A stretch of DNA of 28,676 nucleotides, taken from positions 1 to 28,676 of the forward strand of contig JAKZSU010000213.1 in assembly GCA_047517485.1 (NCBI GenBank). The letters run 5' to 3'. The position numbers were made by a program, and so were the translations under genes. A model generated the notes under the pieces. It made no database searches. It was not told where the DNA came from and was given only the letters and a program-made list of their open reading frames with translations. Below, piece after piece: positions 7,521 to 13,072 of the stretch (positions are counted from its first letter, which is position 1; each line of letters opens with the position of its first letter). The DNA comes from JAKZSU01 sp047517485. Lineage in GTDB: Bacteria; Pseudomonadota; Alphaproteobacteria; UBA7887.

Positions 7521-8309
7521 TCACACCCGCCAGGCGCCGTGGAGCACCGCGATACCGCCGGTCATCGCGCGATAGCGCACCCCGCCGAAGCCCGCCGCGC
7601 CGATCATGTCGGAGAGCGTGTCGGGGTCGGGAAAGCGGCGGATGCTTTCGACGAGATAGGTGTAAGCGTCGCGATCGCCGGCCACGGCTTGGCCCAGCGT
7701 CGGAATCACGCGATCGGAAAAAATATCGTAAAGGCCGGCGAGACCCGGCGCCACGCGCGGGCTGAATTCGAGACACAGAAAGCGGCCGCCCGGCTTCAAG
7801 ACCCGGCCGATCTCGGCCAGCGCCCGCTCCGGATGGGTGACGTTGCGCAATCCGAAGGCGATGGCGCAGGCATCGAACGCGCTGTTGGCGAACGGCAGCG
7901 CCTCGGCGTCGCCGCAGGCCCACGCCAGGCCCCGCAGCGCACCGCGATTCCACGCCCGCCGCCGACCCTCGCCGAGCATCGCCGGATTGATGTCGCAGAC
8001 GGTGATATCGGGCGCCGCCCGGTCTCCCGCGCGCTTCAGAACGCGTAACGCGATATCACCGGTGCCGCCGGCCAAATCGAGCAGCTGGCCGCCCGGAACA
8101 CTGTCGAGATCGGCGATCATCGCCCGTTTCCACACCCGGTGCAGGCCGCCGCTCATCAGGTCGTTCATCAGGTCGTAACGGTCAGCGACGGTGGTGAAAA
8201 TGCGGCCCACCTTCGCCGCTTTGTCGGCCGGGTCGATGTCGCGACTGCCGAATGGCACCGTCGGCGCGGTTCTGTCGCGCGGGGCGTGGGATTTAGGCTC
8301 TGGCGTCAT
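7521..8309 (-). CDS. ubiE: Demethylubiquinol/demethylmenaquinol C-methyltransferase
   Basis: A 262-residue SAM-dependent class I methyltransferase carrying out the C-methylation of the quinone ring. Motif I is LLDLAGGTGDIALRV. The family signatures FTTVADRYDLMNDLMSGGLHRVWKR near the N-terminus and NVTHPERALAEIGRVLKPGGRFLCLEFS in the second half are present, and the C-terminus ends in the typical GAWRV. I chose the ATG at 8309; a GTG at 8333 in frame would add eight residues, but the family does not need them and there is little room before mutM. It is the first gene of the minus-strand operon, divergent from mutM with a 71-base shared promoter region. With no other menaquinone genes visible, ubiquinone is the likely product. 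Confidence 0.95.
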   Translation of the reverse strand: MTPEPKSHAPRDRTAPTVPFGSRDIDPADKAAKVGRIFTTVADRYDLMNDLMSGGLHRVWKRAMIADLDSVPGGQLLDLAGGTGDIALRVLKRAGDRAAPDITVCDINPAMLGEGRRRAWNRGALRGLAWACGDAEALPFANSAFDACAIAFGLRNVTHPERALAEIGRVLKPGGRFLCLEFSPRVAPGLAGLYDIFSDRVIPTLGQAVAGDRDAYTYLVESIRRFPDPDTLSDMIGAAGFGGVRYRAMTGGIAVLHGAWRV

Positions 8310-8380
8310 GCGGCGGACGATAGCGCAGCGCACCGGAGCACGCTACAGTCGTCGCGCCTTTCACGAGAGCGGTTCACGTC

Positions 8381-9211
8381 ATGCCCGAACTTCCCGAAGT
8401 CGAAACCGTCCGCCGCGGCCTGATCCCGGTCCTCGAGGGCCGTCGCCTGGCGCGGGTCACGGTCCGGCGCGGCGATTTGCGCCGCCCTCTGCCAAAAAAT
8501 TTTTCCGCCGCCCTCGAGGGGCGAACGATTACCCATCTCGAACGGCGGGCAAAATATCTCCTGCTTCATCTCGATGACGGGCGGACGGTGATCGGCCATC
8601 TCGGCATGTCGGGACGGATGTTCGTGACCTCGCCGGGCGAACAAGAAATTGGCACGCACGACCATCTGTTGTTCGAAACCGACGACGGCGCCTTGGTGGT
8701 GTTCAACGACCCGCGCCGCTTCGGATTGATGGTTCTGGCCGCCACCGATGCCCTCGACGACCATCCGCTGCTCGCCAAGCTGGGCCCGGATCCGCTCGGC
8801 AACCAGTTCAACGGGCCGGTCCTGTTCGCGGCGATTCGCCACCGCCGGTCGCCGATCAAGGCGGTGCTGCTTGACCAGACCGTGGTCGCGGGATTGGGCA
8901 ACATCTATGTCTGCGAAGCGTTGTTTCGCGCCGGGGTCTCGCCGCGCCGGCTCGCCGTCAATGTCAGCGCCAAGCGCGCCGAGCGCCTGGTCGAGACGAT
9001 TCGCGCGGTGCTCGGCGAAGCGATCGCCGCCGGCGGATCGTCGCTGCGTGACTATGTCCAAGCGTCCGGCGAGCTCGGCTATTTCCAACATAATTTTCGG
9101 GTCTATGGCCGCGAGGGCGAGGCGTGCGCGAGCGGCGCCGACGGCCACGTCGTGCGACGGCTTACACAGTCCGGACGATCGACATTCTACTGTCCGGGCT
9201 GTCAACGGTGA
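8381..9211 (+). CDS. mutM: Formamidopyrimidine-DNA glycosylase (Fpg/MutM), altered zinc finger
   Basis: A 276-residue base-excision-repair enzyme that removes 8-oxoguanine and formamidopyrimidines and cuts the abasic site. The N-terminus MPELPEVETVRRGL supplies the catalytic Pro2 and Glu3. The conserved lysine lies in HLERRAKYLLLHL, and the helix-two-turn-helix motif is VAGLGNIYVCEALFRAGVSP. The C-terminal zinc finger is unusual: C249, C271 and C274 are present, but the second cysteine is missing. It is Gly252 in the common C-x2-C spacing, or Asp254 in a C-x4-C spacing, with His256 nearby. The rest of the finger (QSGRSTFYCPGCQR) is normal and there is no frameshift. The protein is probably active, with Asp or His as the fourth ligand, but this is inference. 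It is first in a plus-strand run ending at rpsT. Confidence 0.95.
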   Translation: MPELPEVETVRRGLIPVLEGRRLARVTVRRGDLRRPLPKNFSAALEGRTITHLERRAKYLLLHLDDGRTVIGHLGMSGRMFVTSPGEQEIGTHDHLLFETDDGALVVFNDPRRFGLMVLAATDALDDHPLLAKLGPDPLGNQFNGPVLFAAIRHRRSPIKAVLLDQTVVAGLGNIYVCEALFRAGVSPRRLAVNVSAKRAERLVETIRAVLGEAIAAGGSSLRDYVQASGELGYFQHNFRVYGREGEACASGADGHVVRRLTQSGRSTFYCPGCQR

Positions 9212-9224
9212 TGTAGGAAGACGC

Positions 9225-9596
9225 ATGAAATTTCGATTGCCCAAGTTTGTGCCGATCGTGCTCACGGCGCTGCTGATGCCGATACTGGCGCTGGCTGATG
9301 AGCCCGGCTATGTCGGCGGGTTCGAGGCGCTTCCCTTGGCCGAGGGGCTGGTCGAAATCACCGGCGCCGGCGTCATTTTCGATACCCCGGACGGGCGCAT
9401 TGTCGAACGTTACGCAAGCGGCACAGTTGCCGCGGCGATGGTCGCGGACTTTTATGCGATGACCTTACCGGCGCTCGGGTGGCACCAGCTCGCGCCGCTG
9501 GTGTTCGCCCGTGATGACGAGGTTCTGTCGGTCACCGTCTATCCGCCCGACACCGACAAGCGTCTGACCGTGCGATTCTCCTTGGCGCCGCGCTGA
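9225..9596 (+). CDS. Small exported protein of unknown function
   Basis: A 123-residue protein starting at an ATG preceded by TAGGAAG, 13 bases after the mutM stop. Residues 1-24 form a clear Sec signal peptide (basic start, long hydrophobic run, cleavage near ALA-DEP). The mature part of about 100 residues contains EITGAGVIFDTPDGRIVERYASGT, a FYAMTLPALGWHQ segment and a short basic end. The pattern of a hydrophobic strand, then a helix with F-Y-x-x-T-L-P-x-L-G-W, recurs in small periplasmic proteins of alphaproteobacteria, but I cannot name a domain. There are no cysteines, lipobox or membrane segment after the signal. Codon use matches its neighbours, so the gene is real. Its place between mutM and an enoyl-CoA hydratase gives no clear function. 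Confidence 0.75.
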   Translation: MKFRLPKFVPIVLTALLMPILALADEPGYVGGFEALPLAEGLVEITGAGVIFDTPDGRIVERYASGTVAAAMVADFYAMTLPALGWHQLAPLVFARDDEVLSVTVYPPDTDKRLTVRFSLAPR

Positions 9597-9618
9597 CATC
9601 CAACCGAGAGAGAGATCC

Positions 9619-10392
9619 ATGGCCTATCAGAACATCCAGGTTGAAACGCGCGACAAGGTCGGCTTGATCACCCTTGATCGTCCGAAGGCGCTGAACGCCC
9701 TGAACAGCGAGTTGATCGCCGAGTTGAGCGCCGCACTCGACGCTTTCGAAGCCGATACCGCGATCGGCGCGATGGTGATCACTGGCAGCGAGCGGGCATT
9801 CGCCGCCGGCGCCGATATCAAGGAAATGCAGTCCAAGACCTATATGGACGCCTATTTCGGCGACTTCATCGCACCGTGGGAGCGAGTCATTCACTGCCGC
9901 AAGCCGGTGATCGCGGCGGTCGCCGGATTCGCCCTCGGCGGCGGCTGCGAATTGGCGATGATGTGCGACATATTGATCGCCGCGGAGAACGCCAAGTTCG
10001 GCCAGCCCGAGATCAAGCTCGGGACCTTCCCCGGCGCCGGTGGCACCCAGCGCCTGCCCCGCGCGATCGGCAAGGCAAAGACAATGGACCTGATTCTCAC
10101 CGGCCGCATGATGGACGTCGAGGAAGCCGAGCGCGCCGGCCTGGTAAGCCGCGTCGTTCCCCTCGAATCTCTGCTCGACGAAGCGCTTGGCGTCGCCGCG
10201 ACGATCGCCGCAATGTCCTTGCCGTCGGTCACCATGGCCAAGGAGGCGGTCAATCGGGCCTACGAATCGACGTTGCGCGAGGGCGTGCTGTTCGAGCGCC
10301 GGCTGTTCTATTCGACCTTCGCGCTCGAGGACCAGAAGGAAGGCATGGCGGCATTCGCCGCGAAACGCGCGCCGAACTTCAACAATCGCTGA
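9619..10392 (+). CDS. Enoyl-CoA hydratase (crotonase family)
   Basis: A 257-residue crotonase-fold enzyme. Both catalytic glutamates of true enoyl-CoA hydratases are present: E111 in LGGGCELAMMCD and E131 in FGQPEIKLG. The oxyanion-hole segments (AAGADIKEM and ALGGGCE) are intact, and PGAGGTQRLPRAIGK follows as in mitochondrial short-chain hydratase. It should hydrate trans-2-enoyl-CoA to L-3-hydroxyacyl-CoA in fatty acid beta-oxidation or amino acid catabolism. GAGAGAGA lies just upstream of the ATG at 9619. It follows the small exported protein by 22 bases and precedes the rpsT promoter; an enoyl-CoA hydratase beside rpsT-dnaA is common in alphaproteobacteria. Confidence 0.93.
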   Translation: MAYQNIQVETRDKVGLITLDRPKALNALNSELIAELSAALDAFEADTAIGAMVITGSERAFAAGADIKEMQSKTYMDAYFGDFIAPWERVIHCRKPVIAAVAGFALGGGCELAMMCDILIAAENAKFGQPEIKLGTFPGAGGTQRLPRAIGKAKTMDLILTGRMMDVEEAERAGLVSRVVPLESLLDEALGVAATIAAMSLPSVTMAKEAVNRAYESTLREGVLFERRLFYSTFALEDQKEGMAAFAAKRAPNFNNR

Positions 10393-10424
10393 GCTAGATA
10401 CGCGAATCGGCTGGCTTGACTTGG

Positions 10425-10453
10425 TTGACGCCCCGGCGGGGCTTAGTTATAAC
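10425..10453 (+). promoter_or_regulatory. Putative sigma-70-type promoter of rpsT
   Basis: TTGACG at 10425-10430 and TATAAC at 10448-10453 are separated by exactly 17 bases, close to consensus. Transcription would start near 10460, about 65 bases upstream of the rpsT start. A GC-rich inverted repeat, GGCGGGG (10435-10441) with CCCCGCC (10453-10459), brackets the -10 box. Confidence 0.65.
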
Positions 10454-10524
10454 CCCGCCCTTGATCCGCCGCGCGAGCGCGTGTGCGGGTTTTTCACCGA
10501 CTCCTTGAGATTTAACGGCAGAGC

Positions 10525-10785
10525 ATGGCGCATCATCAATCGGCCAAGAAACGGATTCGTCGCAATACCCGGGCCCGCGACACCAATCGGGCGCGCGTCG
10601 GGCGTATCTGGACTTTTATGAAGCGTGTCGAGGTCGCATTGAGCGAGGGCGACAAAGAGACTGCGCAGGCGGCGTTCCGCGAGGCACAGCCGCAATTGAT
10701 GCGCGGGGTGACCAAGGGTGTCGTCCAGCGCAACACCATGCGGCGGACCCTGTCGCGTCTGTCGGCTCGGATCAAAGCGCTATAA
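10525..10785 (+). CDS. rpsT: 30S ribosomal protein S20
   Basis: An 86-residue, very basic protein that binds 16S rRNA early in 30S assembly. It starts MAHHQSAKKRIRRNTRARDTNR, the typical S20 beginning, and ends in the conserved VVQRNTMRRTLSRLSARIKAL helix. Length is normal. It has its own near-consensus promoter at 10425-10453 and a hairpin terminator at 10824-10855, so it is probably a single-gene transcript. Its position upstream of dnaA is a common alphaproteobacterial arrangement. Confidence 0.97.
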   Translation: MAHHQSAKKRIRRNTRARDTNRARVGRIWTFMKRVEVALSEGDKETAQAAFREAQPQLMRGVTKGVVQRNTMRRTLSRLSARIKAL

Positions 10786-10823
10786 TCTGACGCCACGCGA
10801 ATCGCGTTCGCCGACCGAAACTC

Positions 10824-10855
10824 AAAAGCCGCATTGTATGGCGCGGCTTTTGCCT
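10824..10855 (+). terminator. Rho-independent terminator of rpsT
   Basis: AAAAGCCGC at 10824-10832 pairs perfectly with GCGGCTTTT at 10843-10851 around a ten-base loop. The stem ends in four T residues, with more T at 10855 onward. It lies 39 bases after the rpsT stop. Confidence 0.75.
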
Positions 10856-10960
10856 TTGCGGCAATCCTCGAACCTCCCGACCAGGGGTCACGCCGGTCGC
10901 TATCGCCCCGCCGCCACTCGATTTACCGATATCAAGAAAAAAAATTGTGCCATGACAGCG

Positions 10961-11007
10961 TCGAGTCGGTTGCCAGCGGCACGCGCTCTCGGTACTCTAC
11001 GACTCGA
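10961..11007. repeat. Inverted repeat containing paired GANTC sites upstream of dnaA
   Basis: TCGAGTCG at 10961-10968 is the exact reverse complement of CGACTCGA at 11000-11007. Each arm contains one GANTC (GAGTC at 10963, GACTC at 11001), the target of the alphaproteobacterial methylase CcrM. The arms are 31 bases apart and about 300 bases upstream of the dnaA start. Confidence 0.4.
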
Positions 11008-11141
11008 AGGGCGGTCGTCGCAGGGCAAGTGGCGCGAAGACGTTCAAAAAACTAGTGAACGTAATCACAATAAAACTGGCGTGCTGCGTTAATAATCGCA
11101 AAATGCCGAATTGATCTGGCCAATAAAAAGTTATGGCCGTT

Positions 11142-11149
11142 GGAGGGGG
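11142..11149 (+). promoter_or_regulatory. Strong ribosome binding site of a possible dnaA leader ORF
   Basis: GGAGGGGG precedes the ATG at 11153 with suitable spacing. It is stronger than anything directly upstream of the dnaA ATG at 11302, where no purine-rich site is visible. Confidence 0.4.
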
Positions 11150-11152
11150 TCT

Positions 11153-11305
11153 ATGTCCTATACTTGGGCTGTGAGGCTGGATTGGTCGTTTGGGGGACCG
11201 ACTGTTAAGTATATGGGCGTGAATTCTTCGCAAATTGTTGACAGAGACGATCCGGCCTTGAACAATTCGCGGGTCTGCTTCCGTCCGATCGGTTCGGTGA
11301 CATGA
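11153..11305 (+). CDS. Possible 50-codon leader ORF overlapping the dnaA start
   Basis: The ORF has a strong ribosome site and 50 codons (starting MSYTWAVRLDWSFGG, ending VCFRPIGSVT). Its TGA at 11303-11305 overlaps the dnaA ATG at 11302 in an ATGA arrangement, the usual sign of translational coupling. Against it, third-position GC is only about 55-60% by eye, well below the neighbouring genes, and the peptide resembles nothing I know. The best dnaA promoter candidate (11238-11266) lies inside it, so only a longer transcript would carry the whole ORF. It could be a chance ORF or a leader that sets dnaA translation; I favour neither strongly. Confidence 0.3.
   Translation: MSYTWAVRLDWSFGGPTVKYMGVNSSQIVDRDDPALNNSRVCFRPIGSVT
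11238..11266 (+). promoter_or_regulatory. Putative dnaA promoter
   Basis: A perfect TTGACA at 11238-11243 is followed after 17 bases by AACAAT at 11261-11266. Transcription would start near 11273, leaving a leader of about 30 bases before the dnaA ATG at 11302. Confidence 0.55.
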
Positions 11306-12762
11306 TGACCGATAGCGGGCGCACCAATCGACAGGTCGAGGCCAGCTGGCGGCGAGTCCGCGATCGGCTGCGGCGCGAAATCGGCAACACCACGTTTGAA
11401 CGGTGGATCGAATCGGTGGCGATCGAATCGATGACCGAGACCTGCGCGGTGATGGCGGTCCCCACTCGCTTTCTCTGCGATTGGGTCGCGCCGCGCTATG
11501 GCGACCGGCTGCGCGCCTTGTGGCAGACCGAAATACCCGCCATTCAGAATGTCGAGTTCGTCGTCCGATCGGCACTTGCCGAGGCGGAAGAACGCGGCGG
11601 GCCGGTTGACGTCGAGCCGGGCGAAAACGATTCGCTGTCGCCCGTCGACGACGATGCCATTCATGGAGCGGTCCCTGGCACGGTCGGTGGCGCGAGCGAG
11701 AGGGCCGACGGGCCCGGCCCGTTCGATGGCGGCGATATCGGCGCCCGCCTCGACCGGCGCTACAGCTTCGAGAACTTCGTTGTCGGCAAGCCCAACGAGT
11801 TCGCCCACGCCGCCGCCCGTCGGGTTGGCGAATCGGATGATGTGCCGTTCAACCCGTTGTTCATCTACGGCGGTGTAGGGCTGGGCAAAACCCATTTGAT
11901 GCATGGCATCGCGCTGCGGATTCGCGAGCGCCGGCCGGAGCGGCGGGTGATCTATCTGTCCGCGGAAAAGTTCATGTATCAGTTCATCCGCGCGCTGCGG
12001 TTCAAGAACATCATGGGCTTCAAGGAAATGTTTCGCTCGGTCGACGTGTTGCTGATCGACGATGTCCAATTCATCGGCGGCAAGGAATCGACGCAGGAGG
12101 AATTTTTTCACACCTTTAACGCGCTGGTCGATCAGAATAAGCAAATCGTGGTATCCGGCGACCGCTCGCCGGCCGATCTAGAGTATATGGACGAGCGCAT
12201 GCGCTCGCGCCTCAGTTGGGGGCTGGTCGCGGAAGTTCACGCGACATCCTACGAGCTTCGCCTGGGCATCCTGCAAGCCAAAGCGGAACAGCTCGGGGCC
12301 GATCAGGTGCCGCCCAAGGTGCTCGAATTCCTCGCCCATAAAATCACCTCGAATATTCGCGAACTCGAAGGCGCGTTGATTCGGGTGATCGCGCATTCCA
12401 CGCTGGTCGGCCGGCCGATCACCCTCGACGGCACCCACGAGGTGCTGCACGATCTGCTGCGCGCCAACGACCGGCGGGTGACCATCGAGGAAATCCAAAA
12501 GCGCGTTGCCGAGTATTACAACATCAAGGTCTCGGAAATGAGTTCCGCCCGGCGCGCTCAGATGGTCGCCCGGCCACGTCAGGTCGCGATGTATCTCTCC
12601 AAGCAGCTCACTTCGCGGTCGTTGCCCGAGATCGGCCGCAAGTTCGGCAATCGCGATCACACCACGGTCATGCACGCGGTCAAACGGATCGACCAGTTGC
12701 GCCAGATCGATGCCGGATTCACCGAAGACGTGGAACTGCTGAGGCGGATGTTGGAGGCCTAG
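11302..12762 (+). CDS. dnaA: Chromosomal replication initiator protein DnaA
   Basis: A 486-residue AAA+ protein that binds oriC and opens the duplex. Domain I (about 1-90) has the W-x-x-V-R-D-x-L start and TFERWI motif. Domain II (about 91-150) is a flexible acidic, Gly-rich linker. Domain III has Walker A GGVGLGKTH (K196), Walker B LLIDDVQF (D253, D254) and the arginine-finger region DERMRSRLSWGL. Domain IV ends with the DNA-binding signature NRDHTTVMHA (about 450-459). The start is ATG 11302 (a second ATG follows at once). No good ribosome site lies directly upstream, but a leader ORF ends on the start codon. dnaN follows after a 310-base gap, so the two genes probably have separate promoters. 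Confidence 0.98.
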   Translation: MMTDSGRTNRQVEASWRRVRDRLRREIGNTTFERWIESVAIESMTETCAVMAVPTRFLCDWVAPRYGDRLRALWQTEIPAIQNVEFVVRSALAEAEERGGPVDVEPGENDSLSPVDDDAIHGAVPGTVGGASERADGPGPFDGGDIGARLDRRYSFENFVVGKPNEFAHAAARRVGESDDVPFNPLFIYGGVGLGKTHLMHGIALRIRERRPERRVIYLSAEKFMYQFIRALRFKNIMGFKEMFRSVDVLLIDDVQFIGGKESTQEEFFHTFNALVDQNKQIVVSGDRSPADLEYMDERMRSRLSWGLVAEVHATSYELRLGILQAKAEQLGADQVPPKVLEFLAHKITSNIRELEGALIRVIAHSTLVGRPITLDGTHEVLHDLLRANDRRVTIEEIQKRVAEYYNIKVSEMSSARRAQMVARPRQVAMYLSKQLTSRSLPEIGRKFGNRDHTTVMHAVKRIDQLRQIDAGFTEDVELLRRMLEA

Positions 12763-12777
12763 TGGATGAAATCTAAC

Positions 12778-12909
12778 AGAGTCTGTTTCAGCCAAAGGGA
12801 ACCGGTTTGACCACGTTCCCGCGGCCCGTGGCCAGGAGCGCCTTGCCGCGCCTACTCGAAAAACGAAATTAACCCATCAAACCGATTCCATTTGGCTGAA
12901 ACCGACGCT
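12778..12909. repeat. Long inverted repeat B after dnaA (MITE-like, related to repeat A)
   Basis: The arms 12778-12810 and 12877-12909 are 33 bases with four mismatches, around a 66-base loop that has its own hairpin (CCACG 12811-12815 with CGTGG 12828-12832). The outer ends read like transposon terminal repeats (AGAGTCTGTTTCAGCC on the left), with TA dinucleotides close to both ends. The loop and right arm, about 12845-12888, match repeat A at 36 of 44 positions. It starts 16 bases after the dnaA stop and could also end dnaA transcription. Confidence 0.75.
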
Positions 12910-12951
12910 AAACGGGCGGTCCGCGCGCGGCCATTTCGCGGCGACAAAAAC

Positions 12952-12980
12952 CTGTGGAATCAAGCTGAATCTGGTATAGT
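12952..12980 (+). promoter_or_regulatory. Putative dnaN promoter
   Basis: TATAGT at 12975-12980 with TG one base upstream forms an extended -10 element. The -35 region (about 12952-12957, CTGTGG) is poor, as is usual with extended -10 boxes. GANTC sites at 12957 and 12967 lie within the promoter. A leader of about 85 bases would follow. Confidence 0.45.
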
Positions 12981-12987
12981 TGCGGCC

Positions 12988-13036
12988 CCGGTGGTCGTGA
13001 CTGTCACCGGCGAATCGTAAAGCCAGTCAAACTGGC
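12988..13036 (+). promoter_or_regulatory. Two hairpins in the dnaN 5' leader
   Basis: CCGGTG (12988-12993) pairs with CACCGG (13005-13010), and GCCAGT (13022-13027) pairs with ACTGGC (13031-13036) around a three-base loop. Both lie between the putative start of transcription and the dnaN ATG. No U-tract follows either, so they are not ordinary terminators. Confidence 0.4.
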
Positions 13037-13072
13037 AAATTCCCGCCGTTTTGCAAGAGGTCGCGCCGGGCC

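Larger units (their letters stand above)
10786..11301 (+). other. Intergenic region upstream of dnaA (516 bp)
   Basis: The region holds, in order, the rpsT terminator, an inverted pair of GANTC sites (10961-11007), an AT-richer stretch at about 11045-11135, a ribosome site with a 50-codon ORF running into dnaA (11142-11305), and a promoter-like pair inside that ORF (11238-11266). I found no good match to the DnaA-box consensus TTATCCACA on either strand, so I do not call it an origin. Confidence 0.6.
12763..13072 (+). other. dnaA-dnaN intergenic region (310 bp)
   Basis: It contains a long inverted repeat (12778-12909), a probable dnaN promoter with an extended -10 box (12972-12980), several GANTC sites (12779, 12884, 12957, 12967, 13012) and two hairpins in the dnaN leader (12988-13010 and 13022-13036). 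One weak DnaA-box-like string is present near 12953 (TGTGGAATC). I see no coding potential here. Confidence 0.65.

Noticed and set aside
6326..7765. 479-codon plus-strand frame opposite ubiB
   Set aside because: It is a shadow of ubiB with low-complexity composition and no motifs.
11045..11135. AT-rich stretch as a DNA unwinding element or oriC
   Set aside because: There are no DnaA boxes or iterons nearby. Low GC alone is not enough.
11111..11152. Extended start for the dnaA leader ORF
   Set aside because: The TTG at 11111 has no ribosome site. The ATG at 11153 has a strong one, so any leader peptide would start there.
12953..12961. DnaA-box-like string TGTGGAATC upstream of dnaN
   Set aside because: It matches the consensus at only six of nine positions and stands alone, so it cannot support an origin call.
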